Assembly (NCBI RefSeq): GCF_019800885.1
Contig: NZ_JAHVKE010000007.1
Location: forward strand, 1 to 46,246
Length of the DNA: 46,246 nucleotides
From: Maritalea mobilis
GTDB taxonomy: Bacteria; Pseudomonadota; Alphaproteobacteria; Rhodobacterales; Rhodobacteraceae
Direction of reading: 5' to 3'
Shown: in pieces, positions 26,539 to 35,486 of the stretch
Layout of the letters: each line of letters begins with the position of its first letter
Position numbering within the stretch: the stretch's first letter is position 1
Program-made: the position numbers and the translations under genes
Notes under the pieces: generated by a model
Told to the model about the DNA's origin: nothing
Database searches by the model: none
Seen by the model: the letters and a program-made list of their open reading frames with translations, nothing else

Positions 26539-27266
26539 GATCGACCGGCCTCCGTAATGTCCTTCTCGTTTCGGTCCTTTCTCGAAGCGGCACCACGCCG
26601 AAGCGCAACCAGCAGGAGGGGAAGGCCCGTCATGAGGCCCAGTCCAAGGGCGATCCATTCAGCGCTGCCGAAGGTGCCCTCCATCGCAGCGCTGCCGAAA
26701 TGCGCGAGCACGAAGCTCGCCGGCAGGATGCCGGCCATCGTGGCAAGGGCGAAGCGCCAGAAGTGCAACCGACTGAGCCCCGCAGCATAACTCATCGCGT
26801 CGAAAGAGACAAAGGGCAGTAGTCGGCTCACGAAAACCGTGAGCGTCAACGCGTTCTGCGACCCCAGCAGACCGTAGTCGGCCCTTTCGCCTAGAAGACG
26901 CTCGACCGGGCCACGCCCCAAACCTCGAGCGATGAGGAAAGCCACAAGCGCACCGATCTCGGATCCAAGGGCGACATATAGAGTACCGGCGTAGTGGCCA
27001 TAAGCGGCCCCCGAGGCCAGCGCGACCGGCGCGCTTGGAATGGGGCTGGCAACGATCGCGACCGTCATGAGGAAGACTACTGCGAGCGGCCCCAAGGGCC
27101 CGGCGCGCGCGACCCACGTCTCGACTTTCACCCGGTCCAGGTCGAACGACCACCATCCTGCAGCCCAGCCAACGAGGCCCAGCCCTAGGACGGCGCCGAC
27201 GACAAGGGCGGCACCCTTGCCGAGGGACAGATAATTTTTTCTCTTGGAGGCGCTCTCTTCGGGCAC
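26535..27266 (-). CDS. VTT/DedA-type membrane protein (TVP38/TMEM64 family)
   Basis: A 243-residue membrane protein with about six hydrophobic segments. It carries the family core ASPIPSAPVALASGAAYGHYAGTLYV, then GALVAFLIARGLGR, and FVSRLLPFVSFDAMSYAAGLSRLHFWRF with the re-entrant F/P-rich motif. These proteins act as lipid scramblases or support membrane homeostasis, sometimes linked to metal stress (selenite, mercury). The frame is open to 27416, but a GTG at 27266 follows the rhodanese stop by one base and has GGAGG upstream, so I start there. The gene is coupled to both neighbours. Confidence 0.78.
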   Translation of the reverse strand: MPEESASKRKNYLSLGKGAALVVGAVLGLGLVGWAAGWWSFDLDRVKVETWVARAGPLGPLAVVFLMTVAIVASPIPSAPVALASGAAYGHYAGTLYVALGSEIGALVAFLIARGLGRGPVERLLGERADYGLLGSQNALTLTVFVSRLLPFVSFDAMSYAAGLSRLHFWRFALATMAGILPASFVLAHFGSAAMEGTFGSAEWIALGLGLMTGLPLLLVALRRGAASRKDRNEKDITEAGRS

Positions 27267-27267
27267 G

Positions 27268-27741
27268 TCAGGCAAGTTCCTCCGGCATCGAGGCAACCGC
27301 TGCGTCCAGCGGAACCACGGGCAGACCGGCAGCAAGCCAGCCGGGACCCCAGCGAGACCCCAGCATTCCCTCGGAGATGTCCACGTAGCCATCGTAGCGA
27401 GCCTGCCGGAGCGCACGGAGCAGGGACGCCGAACGCCCCCCGGTCGCGCAGATCAGGCCGACGTCTCGGGATCCGGCCAGCGCCTTCGCCGCAAAGAGGC
27501 GATCCGGAAAACGGTCCTCGTGCATGCTGATCGGCCAGACCCCGGCCCCGACGCCGGTTTCCAGCCATTCTTCGCGCGACCTCACATCGATCACGCGCGC
27601 GCTGTCCGCCAAAAGGGCGTCGTAGGCCTCGGCCGCCGACCAGATTGTCCGGGCCTGCGCGGTCAGGGGAGACGTGATGAGGGTAACAGGCGCCGCCGCC
27701 AGCCCAAGAACAAAGACGCGCCGCGCGTGTGCCATTGTCAT
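27268..27741 (-). CDS. Exported rhodanese-like protein
   Basis: A 157-residue protein with a signal peptide (RRVFVLGLAAAPVTLITSPLTAQA) and a single rhodanese domain: ARVIDVRSREEW with the structural DxR, and ICATGGRSA with the active-site cysteine. It could carry sulfur or act on thiols or metals in the periplasm. The catalytic loop CATGGRS is six residues long, as in sulfurtransferases. AAGGAG lies nine bases before the ATG. It stands between the DUF302 gene and the VTT gene on the same strand, one base from the latter, in an operon that ends at the copper ATPase promoter. Confidence 0.82.
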   Translation of the reverse strand: MTMAHARRVFVLGLAAAPVTLITSPLTAQARTIWSAAEAYDALLADSARVIDVRSREEWLETGVGAGVWPISMHEDRFPDRLFAAKALAGSRDVGLICATGGRSASLLRALRQARYDGYVDISEGMLGSRWGPGWLAAGLPVVPLDAAVASMPEELA

Positions 27742-27753
27742 CGGTTGTCTCCT

Positions 27754-28140
27754 TCAGGCCGCATCCACAGCGCGCACGAGCATGTCGCGGACCTGACCGG
27801 CCACCGCGTGCAGGTCGGGGTTTTTCACGGCCGACATGGAGGCGACGGGGTCGATAGCGCTCACCTCGGTCCCGCCATCGACGCTGCGAAGGATGACGTT
27901 GCACGGCAACATCGCGCCGATCCGCGGCTCGAGACCGATGGTCTCCCAGGCCATTTTCGGGTTGCAGGCGCCGAGGATCAGGTACCCATCCATGTCGGCA
28001 TCGATCTTCTTCTTCATAGTGGCCTTCACGTCGATCTCGGTCAGGACGCCGAAGCCTTCGGCCGTCAGCGCCTCGCGCACGCGCCGGTCCGCTTCCTCGA
28101 TGCTGGTGTCGGCGAGCAGGCGATCATGTGTGTAGGGCAT
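27754..28140 (-). CDS. DUF302 family protein
   Basis: A 128-residue soluble protein with the DUF302 pattern: an N-terminal helix SIEEADRRVREALTAEGFGVL, IDVKATMKKKI, and LGACNPKMAWETI followed by GAMLPCNVILRS. No signal peptide is seen. The function of the family is unknown; members often sit beside metal-resistance and rhodanese genes, as here. It begins behind an excellent AAGGAGG and runs directly into the rhodanese gene (12 bases), so it is the same operon. Confidence 0.85.
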   Translation of the reverse strand: MPYTHDRLLADTSIEEADRRVREALTAEGFGVLTEIDVKATMKKKIDADMDGYLILGACNPKMAWETIGLEPRIGAMLPCNVILRSVDGGTEVSAIDPVASMSAVKNPDLHAVAGQVRDMLVRAVDAA

Positions 28141-28223
28141 CTCGGAATACCTCCTTCTTCTTCAATGGGTATGGGCCGGAGGTTCGCTCCGGCCCTCATT
28201 CTCGACAACGCGTGAAGAGACCG

Positions 28224-28817
28224 TCAGTTGCCCTGCATGCGCAGGCCGCCTTCGTCCATCATGCGTCCCTGTCCGGGCATCATCTGGCCCGGAGCATATC
28301 CACCTTCGTTCATCATCCGCTCACGCAGGCCGTGCATGCGTTGCATCTGCGCGGCAGGTGCCTGCATCTCTTCCGCGGCGATCCGGCCGTTGCCGTCCGC
28401 GTCGAGATGCTGGAACCGGTCGACCATCGTCTCGCGGATGAGCGCGCTGTGCAGCGTCTCGAACTCTGCGATGGAGAGTGTGCCATCGCCGTCTGCATCG
28501 TACTCCGACAGAAGACTGCCGAGCCCGGACTGCGCCTCTTCGGGCGCCACCAAACCGTCGCCATCCGCATCGAGATCCACCATCATGCCCATGCCGCCAG
28601 GCATGCCCATCTGACCACCCATCATTCCCATGCCCGGAATCGCGTCATCAGCGCCCATCATGCCGTGCATGCGTATCATCATCTCCATCATGCCGTGCTC
28701 GACGCCCATGCCTGCGCCGCGAGCATCCCCATGATGCGGCCCGCTGTCCGCCATTGCCGCTCCTGCCGCCAACAGGACTGCCACCACGGAAGCTGCCATC
28801 TTTCCACGCAACGTCAT
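28224..28817 (-). CDS. Methionine-rich EF-hand periplasmic protein
   Basis: A 197-residue exported protein. After a signal peptide (KMAASVVAVLLAAGAAMA) comes a His/Met-rich block (residues about 23-75, with many Met residues such as MMEMMIRMHGMM) and then three EF-hand loops: DLDADGDGLVAPEE, DADGDGTLSIAEFE and DADGNGRIAAEE. The C-terminus is again Met-rich (MMPGQGRMMDE). EF-hands bind Ca(II); the methionine clusters would suit Cu(I). It is divergent from the two-component system at 28988, with about 170 bases between, a layout that suggests it is a target of that system. GGAGG before the ATG supports this start (the frame reaches 28844). Confidence 0.82.
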   Translation of the reverse strand: MTLRGKMAASVVAVLLAAGAAMADSGPHHGDARGAGMGVEHGMMEMMIRMHGMMGADDAIPGMGMMGGQMGMPGGMGMMVDLDADGDGLVAPEEAQSGLGSLLSEYDADGDGTLSIAEFETLHSALIRETMVDRFQHLDADGNGRIAAEEMQAPAAQMQRMHGLRERMMNEGGYAPGQMMPGQGRMMDEGGLRMQGN

Positions 28818-28987
28818 TCGAATATCCTCCGTTTTGCCTTGCACGCCTCATGTCGGTAGTCACTGTGCAAATCGGAACGGGCGTCATTCAGGGATTTGTA
28901 TCCGCGTGTCGCAGGCAGCCGATTTGATACACATGGAGACAAAACAGCCTCTGACCGTAGAAAGCCAGTTCTGTAAAACAAGAAAAA

Positions 28988-29710
28988 ATGACCACCAGCC
29001 CTCATATCCTCGTCGTGGATGACCACAGGCAGATCCGGGAGTCAGTCACCCGGTTCCTGGAAAAGAACGGCATGCGCGCAACCGCGGCCAAGGACGCGGT
29101 CGAAATGGACGCCCAGTTGGCCTCTGGCCATTACGATCTGCTGGTGCTGGATGTGATGATGCCAGGGGAAGACGGTCTTTCCGTCTGCCGAAGGCTTGCG
29201 AGGCAATCGAGCCTCCCAATCATAATGTTGACCGCGCTCGGCAAGGAGACGGACCGGATTGTAGGCCTGGAACTCGGTGCGGACGACTACCTACCGAAGC
29301 CCTTCAACCCCCGTGAGCTGCTGGCGCGCATCAAGGCCGTGTTGCGCAGGAGTTCATCCGCCGAGAACCACGCCGGGGAACTCGCAGGAAAACGCGTTCG
29401 CTTCGCCGGTATGACGCTCGACACGGATGGACAGGCGATCGAGACGCCCAGCGGGGAACGTCTGCTGCTGACGACCGCGGACTTTCGCCTGCTGACGGTC
29501 CTCCTTGAGCGCCCCCGGAAGGTCCTGAGCCGGGATCAACTGCTCGACCTGACCTCGGGCCGGGCTGCGGGCCCCATGGACCGGACCATCGACAACCAGA
29601 TCAGCAGGCTCAGGCGCAAGATTGAGCCCGATCCCCTGCGGCCGAGGATCATCACGACGGTTCGAAACGGGGGCTACTGCCTCGCAACGGATGTCGAGGT
29701 CGTCGAATGA
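28988..29710 (+). CDS. OmpR-family response regulator
   Basis: A 240-residue regulator with a CheY-like receiver domain (VVDDHRQIRESVTRFL; acceptor aspartate in LLVLDVMMPGEDG; conserved Lys in LPKPF) and an OmpR-type winged helix at the C-terminus (LTTADFRLLTVLLERPRKVLSRDQLLDLT...RTIDNQISRLRRKIE...ITTVRNGGYCL). It overlaps the histidine kinase gene by four bases. Position suggests it answers periplasmic copper or redox stress and controls the EF-hand gene and the cytochrome/oxidase cluster, but the metal is inferred, not visible. Confidence 0.9.
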   Translation: MTTSPHILVVDDHRQIRESVTRFLEKNGMRATAAKDAVEMDAQLASGHYDLLVLDVMMPGEDGLSVCRRLARQSSLPIIMLTALGKETDRIVGLELGADDYLPKPFNPRELLARIKAVLRRSSSAENHAGELAGKRVRFAGMTLDTDGQAIETPSGERLLLTTADFRLLTVLLERPRKVLSRDQLLDLTSGRAAGPMDRTIDNQISRLRRKIEPDPLRPRIITTVRNGGYCLATDVEVVE

Positions 29711-31218
29711 GACAGCCGTTTCGAAGCCTGCGCGCACAACTCGTCACTCTGATCGTCGCTGCACTCGTCGTCGCGCAGGCCATCAGCCTGTGGCTCTTCG
29801 TTGACGAGCGCAGCCTGGCCATCCGCGCGGCGCTTGGCTTCGAGGCCGCTGGCCGTGCCGCCAACGTCGCCCGACTCTTGGAAGAAGCGCCGCCCGACCT
29901 TCAGGCATCGATCCTACGAGCCGCGAACTCGCCGCTCGTCCGTTTCGAATTATCCGACGCACCGAGCGTGGCCGAGCCGGACCACCACCATGCGGCACCC
30001 GTGGAAGCCCGCGTGCGAGCACTTCTTGGCGACAGCTACAGCCGCGACATCCGTGTCCAACTCGATGACATCGAGACGCCGGTCCTGCCGCTGCCGAACC
30101 TCTCGCCGGAGATGGCGGAAATGCACCGCTCGATGATGCGGGGCGAGATCGCAGCGGTTGAAATGAATCTGTCCATCGCGCTCCTCGGAGGGCAATGGAT
30201 GAACGTCGGGACTCGGTTCGAGCGGCCACCGCTGCAATGGCCCCTGTTTTCCACCTTCACCTTCGCGACGACGGCGGCACTCATCCTCGTTACGGTGTGC
30301 TGGTTTCTGGTCACGCGCCTGACCGGGCCATTGCGCAAGCTGGCAGGCGCGGCTGAGCGCCTCGGGCGAGGTGAAGACGCGGTGCCATTGCTCCTCGCAG
30401 GTCCCGCAGAGGTCGAGGACCTGACGCGGGCGTTCAATCTGATGCAGGAACGCCTGACCAGATACGTCGCCGACAGAACGCGTGTTCTTGCCGCCGTGGG
30501 TCATGATCTGCGATCGCCGCTCACAGCGCTTAGGGTGCGTGTCGAGATGGTGGACGACAATGAGACCCGAGAAAGCCTGATCGAGTCGATTGAGGAAATG
30601 CAGACCATGGCGGAGGCGACGTTGAGCTTCGCCGAGGACCTGACCGGCACCGAAGAGCCGCGAGAGTTCGACATCGGTACGTTTTTTCACGATCTGGCAT
30701 CCGACATGCCGGACCCGCCCAAGATCCTCGGTGGTCCTGGCGTTCATGCGCGCCTGCGACCGGTCTCGTTTCGCCGTGCCGTGCGAAACGTCGTGGAGAA
30801 TGCCCTTCGCTACGGAGGAAACGCCGAAATCGCCTGGCGGGCCGAAGGCGATACTCTCGTCGTCGAGATAAGCGACGAGGGCCCTGGCATCCCGTCCGAC
30901 AAGCTCGAGCAGGTGTTCGACCCGTTTTACCGGCTCGAAGGCTCGCGCTCACTCGAGACCGGCGGGCATGGTCTGGGACTTTCAATTGCCCGATCCATCG
31001 TCCGTGCGCATGGAGGCGAGATCCACCTGGCGAACCGGAGGGACGGCGGACTCGTGGCGACCATGGCCGTCCCGCTTGCGGACAGGCGATCTCGCAAGAC
31101 GCCATCGGCGAAAGAGGAGTGGGAGAATGCTGAGACCGAAAGCTATAATGGCGACCTTCGCCATGCTTCCGACGGCGGTGGCCGCCGATACTCCGGCGGA
31201 TTGGCAGAGGAGGTATGA
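29707..31218 (+). CDS. Sensor histidine kinase (HAMP, EnvZ-like)
   Basis: A 503-residue membrane kinase. Two membrane segments (about residues 12-30 and 180-200) bracket a periplasmic sensor domain with a histidine run (EPDHHHAAP) and Met-rich patches (MAEMHRSMM), consistent with metal sensing. Then come HAMP, the phospho-acceptor H-box VGHDLRSPLTALRVRVEM, the N-box NVVENALRYGG, and G boxes DEGPGIP and GGHGLGLSIA. All catalytic motifs are intact. The gene starts in the stop of the response regulator. Its last 30 codons overlap the next small gene (31127) in another frame. Confidence 0.9.
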   Translation: MRQPFRSLRAQLVTLIVAALVVAQAISLWLFVDERSLAIRAALGFEAAGRAANVARLLEEAPPDLQASILRAANSPLVRFELSDAPSVAEPDHHHAAPVEARVRALLGDSYSRDIRVQLDDIETPVLPLPNLSPEMAEMHRSMMRGEIAAVEMNLSIALLGGQWMNVGTRFERPPLQWPLFSTFTFATTAALILVTVCWFLVTRLTGPLRKLAGAAERLGRGEDAVPLLLAGPAEVEDLTRAFNLMQERLTRYVADRTRVLAAVGHDLRSPLTALRVRVEMVDDNETRESLIESIEEMQTMAEATLSFAEDLTGTEEPREFDIGTFFHDLASDMPDPPKILGGPGVHARLRPVSFRRAVRNVVENALRYGGNAEIAWRAEGDTLVVEISDEGPGIPSDKLEQVFDPFYRLEGSRSLETGGHGLGLSIARSIVRAHGGEIHLANRRDGGLVATMAVPLADRRSRKTPSAKEEWENAETESYNGDLRHASDGGGRRYSGGLAEEV

Positions 31219-31447
31219 TCACATGATGTGGGGCAGCGGCTACGGAATTGTGGGTGGCTTGATGATGCTTCTTTTCTGGGGCGTCGTCATCGTCGCGGTC
31301 GTCCTGGCCGTGAAATGGTTCACCGATAAACAGGTCGGCGGTAATCGGAAAAGGCGCGACGCGATCGAAATCCTGCGCGAGCGCTTTGCCGACGCCGAGA
31401 TAGACGAAGAGGAATTTGAACGCCGAAAGAAGGCGCTGGAACGGTGA
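31127..31447 (+). CDS. Small SHOCT-domain membrane protein
   Basis: A 106-residue protein with a cleavable or anchoring N-terminus (RPKAIMATFAMLPTAVAADTP), a hydrophobic helix (GLMMLLFWGVVIVAVVLAVKW), and a C-terminal SHOCT motif (AIEILRERFADAEIDEEEFERRKKAL). SHOCT domains mediate oligomerisation in small membrane proteins often linked to two-component operons. It overlaps the end of the kinase gene by 92 bases and has AGGAG eleven bases before the ATG. A weak 7-bp hairpin (CGGACCG/CGGTCCG, 31461-31480) follows the stop. Confidence 0.78.
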   Translation: MLRPKAIMATFAMLPTAVAADTPADWQRRYDHMMWGSGYGIVGGLMMLLFWGVVIVAVVLAVKWFTDKQVGGNRKRRDAIEILRERFADAEIDEEEFERRKKALER

Positions 31448-31659
31448 GGCGTCACCCCGTCGGACCGGTCACTCGGTCCGGCCGAATTCGCGGGTGCCGG
31501 CCCGATCGAAGGCGTCCATGACTGCGTCGGCCGTCAGCAGTCCCGGCCGAGCGATACATTCCGATACAAAAATCTCCGCCTTGTCAGATTGATGGAGCGC
31601 ACGAAGCAGATAGAAACTTCGACCAGCAAACTGAGGGTGTGACGAGGCGTGAGAGCAAA

Positions 31660-32115
31660 ATGAATACCAAGTCTGTCGCTATTGCGATCGCATTCGTTGT
31701 TGGTGCCATCGGAGTCGGCTGGTGGTTGTTCGCGCCAGTCGGAAGCGAGCAGAGTCCAGCGGCCGCCTCGGACGCCGTGGCGGTCGCACAAGGCTCGCCC
31801 ATGGTCGAGGTGCAGGTGCCTGAAACACTCTCGGGGCAGGCGCAGATCGGGCAACGCGGGTTCGAGGGTCTGTGCGCCCAGTGTCATGGCGAGAACGCGG
31901 CCGGACGTCAGGGGATCGGGCCGCCGCTCGTTCACCGTATCTATGAACCCAGCCACCACGCAGATGCTGCGTTTCTTCTGGCTGCCCAGAACGGCGTGAG
32001 AGCGCATCATTGGGATTTCGGGAACATGCCGCCGGTTGAAGGCGTCACGCGCGCCGATGTCATGGCCATCACGGCGTATGTCCGTGAACTGCAGCGTGCG
32101 AACGGGATCAATTGA
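31660..32115 (+). CDS. Membrane-anchored c-type cytochrome (single haem)
   Basis: A 151-residue monohaem cytochrome c. An N-terminal anchor (SVAIAIAFVVGAIGVGWWLFAP) precedes a linker and one haem site CAQCH (FEGLCAQCHGENAAG); the axial Met is probably in FGNMPPVEGVT. The fold resembles the class I domains attached to oxidases. The frame reaches a GTG at 31639, but the ATG at 31660 gives a normal N-terminus. Its stop overlaps the start of the next His-rich gene. It opens a plus-strand redox cluster running to 36707. Confidence 0.86.
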   Translation: MNTKSVAIAIAFVVGAIGVGWWLFAPVGSEQSPAAASDAVAVAQGSPMVEVQVPETLSGQAQIGQRGFEGLCAQCHGENAAGRQGIGPPLVHRIYEPSHHADAAFLLAAQNGVRAHHWDFGNMPPVEGVTRADVMAITAYVRELQRANGIN

Positions 32116-32465
32116 TGCGAACCGGGCATCGCACCTTGGCCAGAGCCATTCTCGTCGTCTGCGTCATGCTGTCGATGGCCCTCTCGTCTTTGCCCGATAC
32201 CGCTGCCGCAATGGGCGGAGTGTTCGAGCAAGTACACTTGCACGACCATGCGGACGCTCATCGAGGCCATGCCGAGGATGAAAACGCAGCGGTGGACCGG
32301 CATTGTCATCCGGGGCTCGATTGCAAAACCGTATCCGTGTTTCTGAATAGTCCCCGGTTCGAAATCCAAGTTGCGGAATTCGTCCATCGCTTTGCTTCGA
32401 CTAGAAGCGATGGCCAAAGCTTGACGATACCTTTTGATCTACCGCCTCCCCGAAATGGGTCGTGA
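32115..32465 (+). CDS. Histidine-rich exported protein, 116 residues
   Basis: A small exported protein with a signal peptide (ARAILVVCVMLSMALSSLPDTAAA) and then a histidine cluster (VHLHDHADAHRGHAED...DRHCHPGLDC) that should bind Cu(II) or Zn(II). The C-terminal part is not recognised. It overlaps the preceding cytochrome's stop by one base, so it is translationally coupled. Its role is probably periplasmic metal buffering; the sequence gives no family name. Confidence 0.68.
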   Translation: MRTGHRTLARAILVVCVMLSMALSSLPDTAAAMGGVFEQVHLHDHADAHRGHAEDENAAVDRHCHPGLDCKTVSVFLNSPRFEIQVAEFVHRFASTRSDGQSLTIPFDLPPPRNGS

Positions 32466-32506
32466 GTCTTTCAAGAATTTCGCCCCCCGAGACGAGGAGA
32501 AACCCC

Positions 32507-33106
32507 ATGAACATCAGACTGACGAGCATTGCTCTTGCCAGTGTCATCGCCGGTGCGGCGGCGCTGGCGCACACGGGCGCCACCGGCGTCGTCCTGGAGC
32601 GCATGGAAGGCATGAAGGCTATGGGCGATGCGGTGCAGGCCGTCGCCCCCATGATGCGCGGCGAACGCGAATACGATGCAGACGCCTTGAGGCGCGCGGC
32701 GGAAACCATCGAGGCGCATTCCGGCAGCGCAATGACGGACCTGTTCCCCGAAGGCAGCAACGGCGATCCCTCCGAGGCCCGCGATCTGATCTGGGAGGAG
32801 TGGGACAGGTTCGCCGCCCTCGCTGAGCAGATGCAGGTGGCCGCACGCGGTCTCGCCCTAGCCGCAGACAACGGCCTCGCTCATGAGCAAGGTGGGATGT
32901 CTACCGGCACCATGATGGGCGGCGGCAGCATGATGGGTGACAACGGCAGCGCCATGATGGGCGGTGCCAGCGGCATGATGGGTGGCGGCATGATGAGTGG
33001 CATGACGGCTGAGGACATCGGCGTCATGCCCGCCGATGCAGCCTTCGCGATGGCAAGCCAGGTCTGCTCGGCCTGCCACACCCGGTTCCGCGCCGAGGAC
33101 GAGTGA
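32507..33106 (+). CDS. Cytochrome c'-like protein with methionine-rich insert
   Basis: A 199-residue exported protein. After the signal peptide, ATGVVLERMEGMKAMGDAVQAV, RAAETIEAHSGSAMTDLFPEGS and FAALAEQMQVAARG follow the four-helix cytochrome c' pattern. The haem site CSACHTRFR is near the C-terminus, as in that family. A stretch of about 40 residues between helices 3 and 4 (roughly residues 130-170) is extremely rich in methionine and glycine (TMMGGG, SMMGD, SAMMGG, GMMGGGMM) and is absent from ordinary cytochrome c'. It could be a Cu(I) site. The frame reaches 32462; the ATG at 32507 follows GAGGAG. Confidence 0.8.
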   Translation: MNIRLTSIALASVIAGAAALAHTGATGVVLERMEGMKAMGDAVQAVAPMMRGEREYDADALRRAAETIEAHSGSAMTDLFPEGSNGDPSEARDLIWEEWDRFAALAEQMQVAARGLALAADNGLAHEQGGMSTGTMMGGGSMMGDNGSAMMGGASGMMGGGMMSGMTAEDIGVMPADAAFAMASQVCSACHTRFRAEDE

Positions 33107-33108
33107 CG

Positions 33109-34047
33109 ATGCCACCCGTCCTGAGATTCGGCGCAGCGGCAGCGGTGCTTGGTGCAGCCATCGTTGCCGCGCTTGCCGCATGGCCGGTTGGCGTGGAGCC
33201 GGAACCGATCGAACTGGTCGGAGATATCGAGCGCGGGGCCTATCTGGCTCGCGCCAGCGGCTGTATTGCCTGTCACACCAACTTCGAGGACGGAGGCGCG
33301 CCGCTTGCCGGCGGCGCGCCGCTTCCAACTGATTTCGGCACGTTCTATCCGCCGAATATTACCACTGACCCCGACTTTGGCATCGGAGCGTGGACTGTCG
33401 AGGACTTTGCGCGCGCGGTGCGGCAAGGCATCGGGCCGGATGACGCGCCCTACTATCCGACATTCACCTATCCGTTCTACGCTGACTTTTCCGACCAGGA
33501 CATTGCCGACCTCTGGGCCGCATTCCAGACTGTTCCTCCGGTGGCCGAAAATGCGCCCTCACATGACGTGGTGTTCCCTTTCGATCAGCGCTGGGGTCTG
33601 AAGCTCTGGCGGGCGGCCTATCTCGATGATCCTGAGACGGAGCCGGTCGATGGGCAGAGTGAGATGTGGAACCGCGGGCGGGAACTGGTTCGGGGCGCGA
33701 CGCATTGCGGCGCCTGCCATACGGAGCGGAACCTTGCGGGTGGGCGCGTGCTCGACGCCGTGTTCGCCGGCAACGATGCGCTTCCCGGCGGCAACGACGC
33801 TCCGTCGATCAGATCCCCCGACCTGATTGCGGGCGGCTGGACCGTCTCCAACCTCGCCTACGCTCTCAGAACGGGCATCACGCCCTCCGGCGACGCTTTC
33901 GGAGGCTCGATGGGAGAGGTCGTCATGTACGGGACGAGCTTCCTGACACCCGCGGATCTCGAAGCGATGGCTACATACCTGCTCGACAGCGATGTCGCCG
34001 AGATCGAGATGGCAGGTGTGAATACGACGGAAGGCGAGGCCGACTGA
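33109..34047 (+). CDS. Di-haem cytochrome c
   Basis: A 312-residue exported cytochrome with two haem c sites: CIACHTNFEDGGAPLAGG near residue 50 and CGACHTERNLAGG near 200. It has an N-terminal anchor. The domain order and the FGTFYPPNITTDPDFGIG motif match the cytochrome subunits of membrane alcohol or gluconate-type dehydrogenases, which feed electrons to oxidases; no dehydrogenase gene is adjacent, so its donor here is unclear. The ATG at 33109 is preferred over a GTG at 33103. It is followed at a short distance by the multicopper oxidase gene. Confidence 0.86.
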   Translation: MPPVLRFGAAAAVLGAAIVAALAAWPVGVEPEPIELVGDIERGAYLARASGCIACHTNFEDGGAPLAGGAPLPTDFGTFYPPNITTDPDFGIGAWTVEDFARAVRQGIGPDDAPYYPTFTYPFYADFSDQDIADLWAAFQTVPPVAENAPSHDVVFPFDQRWGLKLWRAAYLDDPETEPVDGQSEMWNRGRELVRGATHCGACHTERNLAGGRVLDAVFAGNDALPGGNDAPSIRSPDLIAGGWTVSNLAYALRTGITPSGDAFGGSMGEVVMYGTSFLTPADLEAMATYLLDSDVAEIEMAGVNTTEGEAD

Positions 34048-34091
34048 GATGGCGCGATCCGATCCTGGCGTGCGCCCCCGAGGAAGATGAC

Positions 34092-35486
34092 ATGATCTAC
34101 TCAAGACGCGATATCCTGAAGATCGGTGCGGCCGCGGGGTTCGCCTCGACCTCACCGTCCAATCTGTTCGCGCAGAGCAACTCGGCCGTGCCGCTGACGG
34201 CCCGCGAAGCCAGCCTGCAACTGGCGCCGCCGGACTATCCGCAGACCGCCATCTGGGGCTTTGACGGCTCCATGCCGGGACCGGTGATCCGGGTTCGGCA
34301 GGGCGGTCGTGTCACGCGCCGGCTGGTCAATGAACTGCCTCAGGCCACGTCGCTCCACTGGCACGGCGTCCGGATCGACAATGCGATGGACGGTGTCGCG
34401 GGCCTGACGCAGGAGGCCGTCGCCCCAGGCGCGTCCTTCGACATCGATTTCGTCGCGCCCGATGCCGGCACCTACTGGTACCACGCCCACAATCGCTCCG
34501 TTGAACAGGTCGCGCGCGGTCTTTACGGAGCGCTCGTGGTCGAAGAGCCGGAGGGGCCCGACGTGTATCGCGACGAGGTCCTGATCCTCGACGACTGGCT
34601 CCTGAACCCTGACACTGCCCAGATCGATCCCGACTTCACCTCGCGCCATGATCGCAGTCACGCGGGCCGGGTCGGGAACTTCATCGCGACGAACGGACAA
34701 TACGGGCACAGCCTCGATGTGCGCCGCCATGAGCGGCTGCGGCTTCGCCTCGTGAACGCGGCAAATGCCAGGATCTTCGAACTGGCGCTGGCCGGCCTCG
34801 AAGGCTGGGTGATGGCGCTCGACGGCATGCCGCTGGAGGCGCCGCAGCCCGTGTCCGATACGGTTTTGCTCGGGCCGGGGCAGCGGGCCGACCTCCTTGT
34901 GGACGTCGTGGCGGAGCAAGGTGAGACGGCCTATCTGGTTCGTGTCGACAACGGTGAGGGGTTCGTTCAGTCGGCCTTCCCGGTGATCGCGGCATCGTCC
35001 GGCGCGCGCAGGGATGCCCCGCAGGCCTTGCCCCCGAACGCCAACATGGTTCCTCCGGATCTCTCACAAGCCCGGCATGTGCGCCTTCACATGGGTGGAG
35101 GCGCGATGGGCCGCCTGCAGTCGGCCCAATTCAACGGTGAGCGGAGAACCTTTCGCCAACTGGTCGATGCCAACCAGTTCTGGGCCTTCAATGACGTCAT
35201 CGGCATGACAGATGACCCACTGGCCGTTCTGGCACGTGATGAGCCGGTCCGTCTTGAAATAGTCAATGACACCTCCTTTCCGCATGCCATGCACCTTCAC
35301 GGAATGCACTTCCGCGAGATCGCGGCAGACGGCACGCTGGGACCGCTCCGGGATACCGTCCTGACATTCGGGGGCGAGGCGCGCGAGATCGCGTTTTCGG
35401 CGCATAATCCCGGCGACTGGCTGTTTCACTGCCACATGCTTTCCCATGCCGCGTCAGGGATGACGACTTGGGTCAGGGTGACCTGA
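34092..35486 (+). CDS. Multicopper oxidase (Tat-exported)
   Basis: A 464-residue three-domain multicopper oxidase with a twin-arginine signal (SRRDILKIGAAAGFAST). The copper sites are present in order: SLHWHGVRID and YWYHAHNRSVEQ (type 2/3 ligands), MHLHGMHF and WLFHCHMLSHAASGM with the type 1 cysteine and its Met ligand. The family oxidises Cu(I), metals or phenols and reduces O2. The frame is open far upstream (33666), but the ATG at 34092 starts the Tat signal. It overlaps the next cytochrome gene (TGATG). The axial type-1 Met and the absence of a long Met-rich loop place it near CumA/laccase-like forms rather than CueO, though I am not certain. Confidence 0.86.
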   Translation: MIYSRRDILKIGAAAGFASTSPSNLFAQSNSAVPLTAREASLQLAPPDYPQTAIWGFDGSMPGPVIRVRQGGRVTRRLVNELPQATSLHWHGVRIDNAMDGVAGLTQEAVAPGASFDIDFVAPDAGTYWYHAHNRSVEQVARGLYGALVVEEPEGPDVYRDEVLILDDWLLNPDTAQIDPDFTSRHDRSHAGRVGNFIATNGQYGHSLDVRRHERLRLRLVNAANARIFELALAGLEGWVMALDGMPLEAPQPVSDTVLLGPGQRADLLVDVVAEQGETAYLVRVDNGEGFVQSAFPVIAASSGARRDAPQALPPNANMVPPDLSQARHVRLHMGGGAMGRLQSAQFNGERRTFRQLVDANQFWAFNDVIGMTDDPLAVLARDEPVRLEIVNDTSFPHAMHLHGMHFREIAADGTLGPLRDTVLTFGGEAREIAFSAHNPGDWLFHCHMLSHAASGMTTWVRVT

